Below are positions 28,661 through 39,400 of a DNA stretch of 64,000 nt, in pieces. The first letter of the stretch is position 1. The number at the start of each line of letters is the position of its first letter. This stretch comes from an uncultured Pseudomonadales bacterium (GTDB taxonomy: Bacteria > Pseudomonadota > Gammaproteobacteria > Pseudomonadales > Pseudohongiellaceae): contig CALTDI010000022.1 of NCBI GenBank assembly GCA_943842505.1, positions 35,655 to 99,654 of the forward strand, written 5' to 3'. A program made the translations under genes and the position numbers. A model generated the notes under the pieces. It saw only the letters and a program-made list of their open reading frames with translations, was not told the origin of the DNA and did no database searches.

Positions 28661-29119
28661 ATGCTATTGTATCTACTACGCCATGCGATAGCCGAGGATA
28701 GTGCGGAGTCTGATTCGGCTCGAGAGCTAACGCCAAAGGGTATGGACCAGGCGCGTTCGATTGCAAGAGTGTTTAATCAACATTCTCCGCAGGTTGATAG
28801 GGTGATCTGCAGTCCCTACGCGCGAGCGCAGCAGACAGCGGCTTCAATAATGCGACTGTTTCCTGAGTTGGATTTAACCCTTGATGCAGGCATTACGCCC
28901 GACGGAGACGTCTATCGCGTGATGGATGCTATCGAGAGTTACGATCTTCAGCAGGTGCTGCTGGTTAGTCACAACCCATTTCTCTCAAACTTGCTGTCGC
29001 TGTTGGTGGATGGCACTATGGAGTCCCATCGGCCGGTAGGTAACGCCACATTACACTGCGTGTCGATGGATGTGGTAGCTCCCGGGTGTGGCGAAATTCT
29101 TTATACTTTAGAGCCGTAA
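28661..29119 (+). CDS. sixA: Phosphohistidine phosphatase SixA
   Basis: Removes phosphate from phosphohistidine; in E. coli the target is nitrogen-PTS protein NPr. It has the histidine-phosphatase signature LLRHAIAED with His8 as nucleophile, and a second catalytic histidine in LVSHNPFL. The 152 residues match the small SixA branch. GGAG precedes the ATG. It lies between the DUF4389 and DUF4892 genes; their relation to it is unknown. Confidence 0.92.
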   Translation: MLLYLLRHAIAEDSAESDSARELTPKGMDQARSIARVFNQHSPQVDRVICSPYARAQQTAASIMRLFPELDLTLDAGITPDGDVYRVMDAIESYDLQQVLLVSHNPFLSNLLSLLVDGTMESHRPVGNATLHCVSMDVVAPGCGEILYTLEP

Positions 29120-29164
29120 CTCTGTATCTCGGTAGGCATAGAGCGGTTGCAAAACGAAACAACT

Positions 29165-30157
29165 ATGAGTTTTAAAATGTGTACAACTACTAAACGACTT
29201 TGTTTGATGGTCTTGGCTCTAGCTGGTTTTCCGCTATTGGGCTTTGGGCAGACGAGTGCTGTGGAAGTTGGGTTTACAGATCATAGCCTCATCACCGGAT
29301 TTGCTTATTCTGAAATCATCGAGAGAGAATTAGAGCGAGATATAAACCACCAAGTCGTTCTCGGCGCATTAGAGCGCGTTCGCGGTGAGGTGATACCGGA
29401 GAACTCACAGAGGCTCAGGGGCGACGTCACTAAGATAAACTACGAAGTTTCAGAGGAATTTACCGGCGCAGACGTTTATCAATTCTTTCAAGAGCAGCTC
29501 GAAAGCAGAAACTATGAAGCGCTCTTTAGTTGCGAGGGCAGGGCGTGCGGCAGCAGTAACTATTGGGCTAACGACATTTTTCGAAATCGAATCTTATATG
29601 GCCCCGAGCGTAATCAGTTTTATATGGCTTTCCGCTCCAGGGCTGCTGTTGAGAATGCGCCTTACTTCTCGTTATATATCATCACTAGGGTGAACAGAAG
29701 AATCTATGCCTATATCGAAATCATCGAGCCGGGTGGCACTCAGGATCCGGAACAAATTGCGGCAATTGAAGAGCCGCAAGTAGAAAAGGTATCGGTGAGT
29801 TCTGCGGCGAGCTCGAGCATTCTGCAACAACTGCGAGAGCAGGGTAGTGTGATCCTGCCAGGAATAGATTTTCAATCGAACGATCGTTTGCCGGCCTCGT
29901 TAGATGTAGCTTCTCTTGTCGCCGCGCTTCAGGCTGATGTATCTGTTTCTGTCTATCTGGTCGCGCACCTGAATCAGGAAGGGTTGCCTCTAGAGGAGTT
30001 AATGGAGCGGTCCGTGGCGCGAGCGAGCTCGCTAAGACAGGCGTTAATTGCAGCTGGCATTTCGGCTAAACGAATTGAGGCTGCTGGAGTGGGGCCGCTG
30101 GCGCCGAGCTGCGCAGTCGATAATTGTGCGCAGCGCGTCGAGCTCGTGCTGCGCTGA
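29165..30157 (+). CDS. DUF4892 protein with OmpA-like C-terminus
   Basis: A predicted secreted protein: a signal peptide (about residues 10-30, ending near FGQ-TS) precedes a DUF4892-like domain (about 35-195) of unknown function. A weak OmpA/MotB-like C-terminus follows (SVARASSLRQALIAAGI, RIEAAGVGPLAP). Two cysteine pairs could form periplasmic disulphides (CEGRAC, CAVDNC). I prefer the ATG at 29165 (330 residues); a TTG six codons upstream is in frame. It ends 5 bp from the convergent folE gene. Function unknown. Confidence 0.75.
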   Translation: MSFKMCTTTKRLCLMVLALAGFPLLGFGQTSAVEVGFTDHSLITGFAYSEIIERELERDINHQVVLGALERVRGEVIPENSQRLRGDVTKINYEVSEEFTGADVYQFFQEQLESRNYEALFSCEGRACGSSNYWANDIFRNRILYGPERNQFYMAFRSRAAVENAPYFSLYIITRVNRRIYAYIEIIEPGGTQDPEQIAAIEEPQVEKVSVSSAASSSILQQLREQGSVILPGIDFQSNDRLPASLDVASLVAALQADVSVSVYLVAHLNQEGLPLEELMERSVARASSLRQALIAAGISAKRIEAAGVGPLAPSCAVDNCAQRVELVLR

Positions 30158-30162
30158 GTTAG

Positions 30163-30711
30163 TTACTTATTTAATAGAGATAAAAATTCCGCACGTGTCG
30201 ACTGGCTATTTCTGAATGCGCCAAGCATACAAGACGTAGTCATTATCGAGTTTTGCTTTTGTACGCCGCGCATCATCATGCACATATGTTGTGCCTCGAT
30301 AATAACCGCTGCGCCCGCAGCGCTGGTCTTCTCTACTATGCAGTTGGCGATTTCGTTTGTAAGATTTTCCTGAATCTGAAGACGCCTGGCGTAAACATCG
30401 ACAATCCTGGCTATTTTCGAAAGGCCTATTACTTTTCTATTCGGAATGTATGCTACATGGCACTTTCCTATGAAAGGAAGCATGTGGTGTTCGCACATGG
30501 AATAGAGTTCGATATTCTTTACAATTACCATCTCGTCAGTGTCAGATGGAAACATGGCGTTATTGATGACTTCGTCGATATTCATCGAGTAGCCTTGTGT
30601 GAGGAACTCCATAGCCTTTGCCGCCCGCTTCGGGGTGTCTACGAGTCCTGCGCGCTGAGGATCCTCGCCAATTTGCGTAAGAATATCCAAAAAAGCCTGT
30701 TCCATAGTCAT
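30163..30711 (-). CDS. folE: GTP cyclohydrolase I
   Basis: Converts GTP to dihydroneopterin triphosphate, the first step of folate synthesis. Zinc-site motifs CEHHMLPF and [11 protein letters not shown] are present, along with [20 protein letters not shown]. The 182 residues are typical. It runs on the minus strand, convergent with the DUF4892 gene and divergent from prmB, so it probably has its own promoter in 30712-30900. A second Met two codons downstream could also be the start. Confidence 0.96.
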   Translation of the reverse strand: MTMEQAFLDILTQIGEDPQRAGLVDTPKRAAKAMEFLTQGYSMNIDEVINNAMFPSDTDEMVIVKNIELYSMCEHHMLPFIGKCHVAYIPNRKVIGLSKIARIVDVYARRLQIQENLTNEIANCIVEKTSAAGAAVIIEAQHMCMMMRGVQKQNSIMTTSCMLGAFRNSQSTRAEFLSLLNK

Positions 30712-30902
30712 TCACCGTTTCTCGAGATCGTCGGCTAGTTGATCTCTTTCTATATATTAAACCTGTGTATTGCCGCTTCTACTTTAGGAACGAGAGATTA
30801 GCATATTAATTGCTTGTTGATGAAATCTACGTAATTTATCGATTGCCAGATTACATTTTCAGCTACAATCGCCTATTCAGTCCAAGAAGCTTTGAGAATA
30901 AA

Positions 30903-31778
30903 GTGACCATTGAAGATTACTTGCAAGAGGTAGCGCTGAGGTTAGATGCAGCCGGACTTTGTTATGGTCATGGCACGGACAATCCTTCGGACGAAGCCTT
31001 CTATCTTGTCTATGGTTTCTTGGGTATAGATTTTGCTGACGCTCGCGCCGTGCACCGTGTGCTGGATGGTGAGCAACTGGAGTCGCTTGAGGCTGTACTC
31101 AAACGCCGAATCGACGAGCGTGTTCCAACAGCCTATTTGTTGGGTAGAGCCTGGTTCGCCGGCTACGAGTTTCACTGTGACGATAGGGCGCTCGTACCAC
31201 GCTCGCCCATAGCCGAACTTATACTGGGCGAGTTTCAGCCCTTACTGCGGGATCGGCCAAGCAGGGTATTGGATCTTTGCACCGGTGGCGGAAGTATTGG
31301 AATTGCTATGGCCTTGCAGTGGCCGGATTGTCATATTGACCTAGTTGATATATCCGCAGATGCGCTGGAATTGGCAAGTAAAAATATTGCCCTGCATGGC
31401 CTGGAATCTCGGGTGAATTGCATTGAGAGCGATCTATTTGCCAATGTTAGCGGCCGCTATGACCTGATAGTAGCCAATCCGCCCTATGTTCCCATGCAGG
31501 AATTTGAAGATTTGCCGGATGAATTCGGCCACGAGCCCTCTCTTGGTCTGCTCAGCGCTGACGAGGGCTTGCAGATACCTCTTCAAATTATGCGGGATTC
31601 GGTCGATCACCTGAGAGCGGACGGTTTATTGGTGATGGAGGTGGGCTACAGCAATTTCCAATTAGCACAGCGGCTGCAGCAGGTACCATTGCTTTGGTTG
31701 GACTTCGAGCATGGCGGGGAGGGGGTGCTAGCCCTTACCGGCAGGCAACTACAGCAGTACAGAGAACAGTTTAATTAG
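30903..31778 (+). CDS. prmB: Ribosomal protein uL3 N5-glutamine methyltransferase
   Basis: S-adenosylmethionine-dependent methyltransferase that modifies a glutamine of ribosomal protein L3. The family N-terminus CYGHGTDNPSDEA, the SAM-binding VLDLCTGGGSIGIAMA and the catalytic NPPYVP motif are clear. I chose the GTG at 30903 (291 residues). A longer frame from 30810 would add residues unlike PrmB and would start upstream of a plausible promoter (TTGCCA 30843, TACAAT 30864-30869, short 15-bp spacing). Upstream of aroC, as in many relatives. Confidence 0.93.
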   Translation: MTIEDYLQEVALRLDAAGLCYGHGTDNPSDEAFYLVYGFLGIDFADARAVHRVLDGEQLESLEAVLKRRIDERVPTAYLLGRAWFAGYEFHCDDRALVPRSPIAELILGEFQPLLRDRPSRVLDLCTGGGSIGIAMALQWPDCHIDLVDISADALELASKNIALHGLESRVNCIESDLFANVSGRYDLIVANPPYVPMQEFEDLPDEFGHEPSLGLLSADEGLQIPLQIMRDSVDHLRADGLLVMEVGYSNFQLAQRLQQVPLLWLDFEHGGEGVLALTGRQLQQYREQFN

Positions 31779-31849
31779 TGTACAATCGCGTGTTTTTCGG
31801 CCCTGCTGTCAGAATTCGTCAGAAATAACTTCTCTATTTGAGTATTCGT

Positions 31850-32935
31850 ATGTCAGGAAACAGTTTCGGTAAATTGTTCACTGTAACTAGCTTCGGTGAA
31901 AGCCATGGGCCTGCGCTCGGCTGTGTGATAGACGGCTGTCCTCCTGGTATGGAGCTGACCGAAGCCGATATGCAGCACGATCTGAATCGTCGCAAGCCAG
32001 GGCAGAGTCGCTTCACCACGCAGCGCCGAGAGGACGATACGGTAAGAATCCTATCCGGTGTATTCGAGGGCAAGACCACTGGAACCCCTATTGGTCTGCT
32101 AATCGAGAATACGGATCAGCGCTCCAAAGACTACAGTAAGATCAAAGACCAGTTTCGCCCAGCCCATGCTGACTTTACCTATTGGGAGAAGTACGGTATT
32201 CGGGACTATCGAGGCGGAGGGCGTGCATCTGCCCGTGAGACGGCAATGCGAGTGGCCGCGGGCGCTATAGCCAAGAAATACCTGCGAGAGACCTGTGGTA
32301 CCGAGATTCGTGGCTATCTCAGTCAGCTCGGCCCAATTTCGATCGATTCGGTTGACTATCAGGAAGTTGAGAACAACCCCTTCTTCTGTCCAGATGCGTC
32401 GAAAGTTGCGGAAATGGAGCAGTATATGGCCGCTCTCAGTAAAGAGGGCAACTCAATAGGCGCCAGAATCAATGTGTGTGCGTCAAATGTACCGGTTGGG
32501 CTGGGTGAGCCAATATTCGATCGATTGGATGCGGATATCGCCAAGGCCCTGATGAGCATCAATGCCGTGAAGGGTGTAGAGATCGGGGCGGGATTCGAAT
32601 CGGTCACACAGAAAGGTAGTGAGCACCGCGATGAAATAACGCCACAGGGCTTTGAGGGCAACAATGCTGGCGGCGTACTTGGCGGAATCTCTAGCGGGCA
32701 GGATATCCTCGCTAGCATTGCTCTGAAGCCTACTTCGAGTATTCGTCTGCCCGGTAAGTCCATCAATATCGCCGGTGAGGCGGATGAAGTCATAACTACG
32801 GGGCGTCATGACCCCTGCGTAGGCATTAGAGCAACGCCTATAGCGGAAGCCATGCTGGCGCTAGTCCTCATAGACCATCTGCTTCGAGACCGTGGCCAGA
32901 ACTTTGCGCTTAGATCACCGGGAACGACGATCTAA
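31850..32935 (+). CDS. aroC: Chorismate synthase
   Basis: Last step of the shikimate pathway, converting EPSP to chorismate with reduced FMN. The N-terminal signature [18 protein letters not shown] is present, as are the RPAHADFTY and [10 protein letters not shown] blocks. The 361-residue length is normal. The ATG at 31850 is preferred over a TTG four codons upstream because [10 protein letters not shown] is the family start. It supplies chorismate for the trp genes found downstream. Confidence 0.97.
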   Translation: MSGNSFGKLFTVTSFGESHGPALGCVIDGCPPGMELTEADMQHDLNRRKPGQSRFTTQRREDDTVRILSGVFEGKTTGTPIGLLIENTDQRSKDYSKIKDQFRPAHADFTYWEKYGIRDYRGGGRASARETAMRVAAGAIAKKYLRETCGTEIRGYLSQLGPISIDSVDYQEVENNPFFCPDASKVAEMEQYMAALSKEGNSIGARINVCASNVPVGLGEPIFDRLDADIAKALMSINAVKGVEIGAGFESVTQKGSEHRDEITPQGFEGNNAGGVLGGISSGQDILASIALKPTSSIRLPGKSINIAGEADEVITTGRHDPCVGIRATPIAEAMLALVLIDHLLRDRGQNFALRSPGTTI

Positions 32936-32949
32936 GATAGTAATTTATG

Positions 32950-32983
32950 CTGATTTATCTATTTTAAATAGCTTTAATATCAG
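32950..32983 (+). promoter_or_regulatory. AT-rich nested inverted repeat between aroC and leuC
   Basis: CTATTT (32959-32964) and AAATAG (32966-32971) form a near-gapless palindrome, flanked by CTGAT (32950-32954) and ATCAG (32979-32983). It lies 14 bp after the aroC stop in a very AT-rich gap. Either a weak terminator for aroC or an operator for leuCD. Confidence 0.35.
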
Positions 32984-33045
32984 AAATTTAAGAAATTTAA
33001 TTAATTTAAAATATAGAAACTGCATAGGCAGTATTGGTGAGGAAA

Positions 33046-34467
33046 ATGAGCAGTAGAACCTTATATGACAAGATCTGGGACGCCCATTTGGTAACGCAAA
33101 GAGAAGACGGTACCGCCCTGATTTATATCGATCGTCATTTAATCCATGAAGTCACCTCGCCTCAGGCTTTTGAAGGCCTGCGGCTCGCGAACCGTCTGCC
33201 ATGGAGAGCGGATGCAAACTTTGCCACACCAGATCACAATATTCCGACTACCTCGGAAGAGAGACTGCGGGGCTTGGAAGGTATTAAAGACCCTGTCTCA
33301 AAGATTCAGGTGCGCACTCTGGATGATAACTGCCAGGAGTTCGGTATCTTCGAATTGAAGATGACCGATGACCGACAGGGCATCGTCCATGTCGTCGGCC
33401 CGGAGCAGGGCGCTACACTGCCGGGAATGACCATCGTATGTGGCGACTCCCATACCTCTACCCACGGCGCCTTGGGTGCTTTAGCCCATGGCATCGGTAC
33501 TTCCGAGGTGGAACACGTCCTGGCTACCCAGTGTCTGATGCAGAAAAAAGCCAAGAATATGCTGGTAAGAGTGGATGGGCAGCTAAAACCTGGGTGCACA
33601 GCGAAAGACATCGTTCTAGCCATCATCGGCAAGATCGGCACCGCCGGAGGCACTGGCTTTACCATCGAGTTTGGTGGAGAAGCGATACAGGCTCTGTCTG
33701 TAGAGGGGCGAATGACGGTATGCAATATGGCCATCGAGGCTGGCGCGAGAGCTGGCCTGATTGCGGTGGATGAAACCACGCTTGAGTACATCAAGGGCAG
33801 GCCTTTCGCCCCCGCAGGTGAGCTATGGTATCAGGCGGTAGAGTCTTGGCGCTCTTTGGTAAGCGATGTGGACGCACAATTCGATGAGACGGTTGTCCTG
33901 CAGGCCGCACAAATCGAGCCACAGGTAACCTGGGGTACGTCGCCAGAGATGGTTTCGCCAATATCTGGGAATGTGCCGGATCCGGATCAAGAGGCAGATG
34001 AAACCAAGCGCGTTAATATCCAGCAAGCGCTTAAGTACATGGGCTTGCAGGGCGGTACGGCGATCAAGGACATCAAGTTAGACTGTATTTTTATCGGTTC
34101 CTGCACGAATTCACGTATCGAGGACTTGCGCGCGGCCGCGGCAGTAATAAAGGGCAAGAAAGTGGCCTCAAGCGTTGAGGTTGCTATGGTCGTGCCCGGT
34201 TCAGGGCTGGTCAAGAAGCAGGCAGAGGCCGAGGGTTTGGACAAAATCTTCCTGGAAGCGGGAATGGAGTGGAGAGAGCCCGGCTGTTCTATGTGTCTCG
34301 CCATGAATGCCGATCAATTGGGCGAAGGCAAACACTGTGCCTCCACCTCAAATCGTAACTTTGAGGGACGGCAGGGATTTGGCGGGCGCACCCATCTGGT
34401 TAGCCCCGCCATGGCAGCTGCGGCGGCGATACACGGGCACTTCGTCGATGTAAGAGATTTAGGTTAA
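33046..34467 (+). CDS. leuC: 3-isopropylmalate dehydratase large subunit
   Basis: Aconitase-type [4Fe-4S] enzyme of leucine synthesis that isomerises 2- to 3-isopropylmalate together with LeuD. Motifs [32 protein letters not shown] and GCSMCLAMN include the cluster cysteines. I chose the ATG at 33046 (473 residues) with GAGGAA just upstream. leuD follows after 31 bp. No leuB is found next to them. Confidence 0.97.
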   Translation: MSSRTLYDKIWDAHLVTQREDGTALIYIDRHLIHEVTSPQAFEGLRLANRLPWRADANFATPDHNIPTTSEERLRGLEGIKDPVSKIQVRTLDDNCQEFGIFELKMTDDRQGIVHVVGPEQGATLPGMTIVCGDSHTSTHGALGALAHGIGTSEVEHVLATQCLMQKKAKNMLVRVDGQLKPGCTAKDIVLAIIGKIGTAGGTGFTIEFGGEAIQALSVEGRMTVCNMAIEAGARAGLIAVDETTLEYIKGRPFAPAGELWYQAVESWRSLVSDVDAQFDETVVLQAAQIEPQVTWGTSPEMVSPISGNVPDPDQEADETKRVNIQQALKYMGLQGGTAIKDIKLDCIFIGSCTNSRIEDLRAAAAVIKGKKVASSVEVAMVVPGSGLVKKQAEAEGLDKIFLEAGMEWREPGCSMCLAMNADQLGEGKHCASTSNRNFEGRQGFGGRTHLVSPAMAAAAAIHGHFVDVRDLG

Positions 34468-34498
34468 ACTATATATAACAAAGAGTTAAAAGATAAAT

Positions 34499-35158
34499 AT
34501 GAACAAGTTTATTACAGAGAAGGGACTGGTATTGCCACTAGATCGTGCCAATGTGGACACGGACTTTATTATCCCCAAGCAGTTCCTTAAATCTATCAAG
34601 CGTACTGGCTTCGGGGTAAACCTCTTCGATGAGCACCGCTACCTGGATAAGGGGCTACCCGATGCGGATAACAGTAACCGGCCACTAAATCCGGACTTCG
34701 TGCTTAATCAGCCTCGCTATCAGGGGGTTAGAATCTTGCTAGCTAAAGACAATTTTGGCTGCGGCTCTAGTAGAGAGCACGCTCCCTGGGCCCTTGATGA
34801 CTACGGCTTTCGGGCTATTTTGGCGCCAAGCTTCGCCGATATCTTCTTTAATAACTGTTTCAAGAATGGCTTGCTCCCCATCGTGCTGGATAAGGCTATT
34901 ATTTCCGCGCTCTTCGACGAGGTTGAGGCAAACGAAGGCTATCAATTGGAAGTTGATCTAGAGCAGCAGCTGATCACCAAGCCTGACGGCTCGAGCATTC
35001 CATTTTTGGTAGATGAGTTTCGTAAGCATTGCCTGCTGAATGGGCTGGATGACATCGGTCTAACGCTTAAAGATGCCGAGAAGATACGCAGCTTCGAAGA
35101 CAATTGGCGCAACTCTGCTCCCTGGTATTTCACGACGACCAACGCGACTACGACCTAG
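34499..35158 (+). CDS. leuD: 3-isopropylmalate dehydratase small subunit
   Basis: Small subunit partner of LeuC, 219 residues. Recognisable by the N-terminal [14 protein letters not shown] and the substrate-loop motif [14 protein letters not shown]. Co-directional with leuC and probably co-transcribed. In Pseudomonas leuB would be expected soon after, but here asd follows directly. Confidence 0.97.
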   Translation: MNKFITEKGLVLPLDRANVDTDFIIPKQFLKSIKRTGFGVNLFDEHRYLDKGLPDADNSNRPLNPDFVLNQPRYQGVRILLAKDNFGCGSSREHAPWALDDYGFRAILAPSFADIFFNNCFKNGLLPIVLDKAIISALFDEVEANEGYQLEVDLEQQLITKPDGSSIPFLVDEFRKHCLLNGLDDIGLTLKDAEKIRSFEDNWRNSAPWYFTTTNATTT

Positions 35159-35253
35159 GCTCCCAATTAGGCATGTTTTACTAGGAGCGGTGGTATTCGC
35201 TAGCCGCACGTGTTCGAAAATATCTTTTATATCAAGAATTTAGAGAGAGAAGC

Positions 35254-36273
35254 ATGAATAAGTATAACGTAGCAGTTGTAGGCGCTACCGGTGCTGTAGG
35301 GGAAACTCTGCTAAGCATATTGGAGCAGCGTAATTTCCCGGTAGATCAAGTGTTTGCCCTGGCCAGCGAGCGATCCGCCGGCAATACGGTAATGTTTAAT
35401 AATAAGCCCCTGATGGTGACAGACTTGGCCGAGTTTGATTTTAGCCAGACTCAGATCGGGCTGTTTTCCGCCGGCGGCAGCATTTCCGCCGAATACGCCC
35501 CAAAGGCAGGAGAGGCGGGTTGTGTGGTCATCGATAATACCTCGCATTTTCGTTATGACGACGATATTCCACTCGTAGTGCCGGAGGTGAACCCGGGCGC
35601 TATCGCGCAGTACACCAACCGAAACATCATCGCCAACCCAAATTGCTCGACAATTCAAATGCTTGTAGCGCTGAAGCCGATTCATGACGCGGTGGGTATC
35701 AAGCGAATCTCGGTCGCCACCTATCAGGCTGTGTCAGGGTCAGGAAATCAGGCGGTAGAAGAGTTGGCCAAGCAGACTGGAGAGCTACTAAACGGCCGTG
35801 AGGCTGAATGTAAGGTGTATCCGCGACAGATCGCCTTCAATGTGCTGCCCCAAATCGATGTCTTCCTTGAAAACGGCTACACCAAGGAGGAAATGAAGAT
35901 GGTGTGGGAAACGCAGAAAATATTCGGCGATGAAAGCATCAAGGTTAGTGCGACCTGCGTACGTGTTCCGGTATTCTACGGGCACTCCGAAGCGGTGCAG
36001 ATAGAAACGCACAAACCAATTCGCGAGCAAGAAGTACGCGATTTATTGGCGAATGCTGCTGGCGTTACGGTCATCGACGAGCGTGTAGACGGTGGATATC
36101 CTACGGCAGTCCACGAATCTGCGGGCCAGGACGCAGTTTTTGTGGGGAGAATTCGGCAGGATATCTCAATTGCCAATGGTATAAATCTATGGGTGGTTGC
36201 CGATAACGTGCGAAAGGGAGCAGCTCTCAACTCTATTCAGATAGCCGAAGAGTTGATAAAAAGCTATTTATAA
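35254..36273 (+). CDS. asd: Aspartate-semialdehyde dehydrogenase
   Basis: Reduces aspartyl phosphate to aspartate semialdehyde, the branch point to lysine, diaminopimelate, methionine and threonine. It has NADP-binding GATGAVGE at residues 10-17 and active-site Cys131 in NPNCSTIQM; TYQAVSGSG and the histidine of FYGHSEAV are present. The nucleophile is kept, so it is an active Asd rather than a Usg-type homologue. The 339 residues fit the shorter Asd class. It precedes fimV as in Pseudomonas. Confidence 0.93.
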   Translation: MNKYNVAVVGATGAVGETLLSILEQRNFPVDQVFALASERSAGNTVMFNNKPLMVTDLAEFDFSQTQIGLFSAGGSISAEYAPKAGEAGCVVIDNTSHFRYDDDIPLVVPEVNPGAIAQYTNRNIIANPNCSTIQMLVALKPIHDAVGIKRISVATYQAVSGSGNQAVEELAKQTGELLNGREAECKVYPRQIAFNVLPQIDVFLENGYTKEEMKMVWETQKIFGDESIKVSATCVRVPVFYGHSEAVQIETHKPIREQEVRDLLANAAGVTVIDERVDGGYPTAVHESAGQDAVFVGRIRQDISIANGINLWVVADNVRKGAALNSIQIAEELIKSYL

Positions 36274-36371
36274 TGAATACTTGCAAGCTGTAGTGAAGAA
36301 ACATTCTCAATAAGTTAGTCGCTTCAAGAGTAGTGTTTGCTAACCGGCATTTTGATTGAGAGAGTCATTGA

Positions 36372-36411
36372 AGGTGCTGGCATCGTTTCTACGGAGCAAT
36401 GCCAGGAACCT
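36372..36411 (+). promoter_or_regulatory. Stem-loop in the fimV leader
   Basis: CTGGCAT (36377-36383) pairs with ATGCCAG (36399-36405). AGGT (36372-36375) and ACCT (36408-36411) extend the stem across a small internal loop. It ends 20 nt before the fimV ATG. It could be a leader structure affecting fimV expression or an operator. Confidence 0.45.
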
Positions 36412-36430
36412 GTTGAGAGATTAAGGGACT

Positions 36431-39400
36431 ATGCTACGTAAATTCGTTGTCATTCTGACCATGCTGTTCTGCAGTATGGCGACACAGTTGTACGCCTTAG
36501 GGCTAGGTACAGTAACTGTGGAGTCCGCGCTCAACCAGCCACTGCGCATGCGCGTTGAGTTGCTGCAGCTAGGCGACACGCGTTTGCAGAGACGTTCGTG
36601 TTTCCATGGCGTCCACCGCAGACTTCGAGCGCTTTAATGTCCAGCGTGAAAGCTTCCTCTCCAATATACGATTTAGCGTTGAATCTACTGCGAACGGTAA
36701 TGTTGTCATACTGACTTCCTCGCAGATAGTTCGCGAGCCCTATCTTAGCTTTATCCTCGATACGCGCTGGCCTAACGGCCGCTTGCTTAGTGAGCATACG
36801 ATCCTGTTGGATCTGCCCGTATTCAATGACCAGCAATCGACTGCCGAAGTAAGACAGCCGATTAGCCCAATACTGCAGGCTCCCAGAGCCGGCCAGCCTG
36901 CTGCGTCAGCCGAACCCTTTGTCGAGGCACAGACTGCGCCCGTAACCGTTACACCAAGTTCTACGAATTCCGCAGCGAATCTTCAGCCCGAAGTCATTGC
37001 TGCCGAGCCAGAGCGGACTGAAACAGCAATTCCAGAAGAAGTAGCCGAGCAAGTTGCGGCGGCGGAGCCGATCGCGGTCGAAGAAGTTGCCGAGCCGGAG
37101 CCCGCCGTCGCTGAAGACCAGGTAGTTGTTGTCGACGAGCCGGTTGAGGAAGTCATCGAAGAGGTTGCTGAAGAAGAGGCCGTTGGAGGGGTTGTTGAAG
37201 AAGAGCTCATTGAAGAAGTTGTTGAAGAAGAGCCCGCCGCAGATATCGTAGAAGAAGAGTCCGTCGTAGCGCAATCTGAGCCAGAAGTTGAAGAGGCTAT
37301 CGAAGCTGCTGAAGAACCCCAAGCGCCTGAGGTGCTCGAGCCAGAGACGCTAGAAACCGATGGCAGCGATACGCTTTCCAGCATAGCTATGCGGGTGAGG
37401 CCGGATGATTCTGTTTCCATGCAGCAAACCATGTTGGCAATTCAGGAGTTAAACCCAGACGCCTTCGCTTCGGGCAATATTAACCAGCTTCGCAGCGGTC
37501 AGGTTCTACGAATTCCTAATCTGGCAGAGATTCAGGCTATCGATCCGCGAGATGCTGCCGCCGAGGTGACGCGTCAGAACACGGATTTTGCAGAAGCGGG
37601 TGTGCAGCCGCTTGCAGCGCCGACCAACGTTGAGCCGGCTCAGGACGATCAGCCACAAGGGCAATTGAGCGTTGTTAGTTCCGATGATGCTATCGATGCC
37701 AGCGGTGGCGCTGCAGAATTAGCTGACGCCGAAACAGAAGCTCTGGATCAGCGCATAGTGGAGTTAGAAGCTCAGCTTGCACAGCGCCAGGAAGAGGCCG
37801 ATCGCGCCAGAGTAGAGCGCGAAGAGTTAGATTCTCGCATGGCTGAGTTGGAAGCGCAGATCGCCGCCGCACAGGAAATAATTCGCCTACAGGATATTCA
37901 GTTAGCGCAATTGCAGGAGTCGCTGGCTGCCGCTGCCGCGGAGGCGCAATTACTTGCCGATCAGCAAGCTATACAAGACGCAGCCGCCGCGGAAGCCGCG
38001 CAGCCAGTCGACTCTCCGTCTAGCGTATTCGATGATGTTCTGCGCATTCTAACCGGCAACAGCATATTCATGATTTCAGGCGTTGCGTTGGCTGTCTTGC
38101 TGTTAGTGGTATTGATGCTGCGTAGAAATCGCGCTGCGAAAATAGTCGAAATGATATTGAAGAATTGGTTGAACAAGAATTTGAAGCAGCAGCGGCTGAA
38201 CTCAATGAAGGGCTCAATGAAGGGCTCAATGAAGAGCTCGGCGAAGAAAGTGCTGGAGATGATAGATCGGCAGCGGAATTTCAAGACTACGACCCCTCGG
38301 ATCTAGACAGCGAGCTTGATGATATTATCGGGCTGTCAGGTGTCGATGATGGCAGCGATGAGGCCGAGGAAAAGCAGGATCTAGAAGAAAACCAACAGCA
38401 ACTTGATGTTCTCTCTATTGTCGATCAGCTAGTGAGTGAGCAGCAATACAGACGTGGTTTAAGCATGCTGAACACATCTCTGCAGGAGCAGGGAGAGAAC
38501 GAAGAAGTCAGAGCCAAAATAGCAGAAATAGAAAGCTTGCTGGAGGCTGAAAGCGCTGAACAGCAAATCGATGACGAGGCGGCAAAGGCACAAGGGGCTG
38601 CAGATCGAGATTCGGAGACTAAGTCATTTCTAGATGACCTGGGCATAGATCTGGATTCCTTCGACTACGACGAAGATGACGAAGAGGCTGCGGCAGAAGT
38701 TCAGCTCGAAAAACCAACCGAGATAGAAGCGCCAGTCGCAGACAGTGTAGAGCCTAGGGATGTTGACCTAATGTTCGACCTAGGCGGCGATGATGATCAG
38801 AGTGACGAGATTGACGGTGGATCATCTGCCGAAGAGGAAGAGGCCGACGAGGCGGAAGCGTTTGAGTTCGATCTAGATGATGCTGGCACTATTGAAAGTG
38901 AGGAAGAAGAGCCCGAAGCTCTCAGATATAGATACTCTAGAGTTTGATGCGGATGCTGCCGAAGAAGTGCAGGCCGATGTGGCGGCAGATGATGACGAAG
39001 AGTTAGATTTAGAGACATTTTCGTTTGACGCTGACGCGGCGGCGAGCCTTACGCAGGCGGCGGAGGCTGAGCAAGATACAGGCGAGAAAGAAGACCCCAA
39101 TGCGGTAGAGTTTGCTTTCGATAAGGCTGACCTCGATGACTCTACAGAAACTCCAGAGCCAGCAAGCAATGAAGAAGTTGAAACATTCGATTTTGATCTT
39201 GATGAGGATGCGGGAGATACAGTCCTTGAAAAGCCAGCTAGTGATGAAGCTACGAGTGATGCTGTCGAAGACTTTGATTTCGATTTAGATGAGTTTGAGA
39301 TTGAGCCATCTACTGATGACGCTTCCTCTGCTGCTGAGACGGCCATTACTCCTGATAGTCTTGATGATGACTTTTTGGATTTAGATGCAGAAGCGGGTAA

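Noticed and set aside
30810-30902. Longer N-terminus for PrmB
   Set aside because: The extra residues do not match the family and a promoter-like sequence lies within them; the GTG at 30903 fits better.
36431-36637. A stand-alone 68-residue small protein
   Set aside because: Its sequence is the FimV signal peptide and the beginning of the FimV N-terminal domain; the next frame continues the same domain.
38130-38150. Programmed -1 frameshift in fimV
   Set aside because: The A-run is short, there is no convincing downstream pseudoknot, and two further frameshifts with no such signal make a single programmed event an insufficient explanation.
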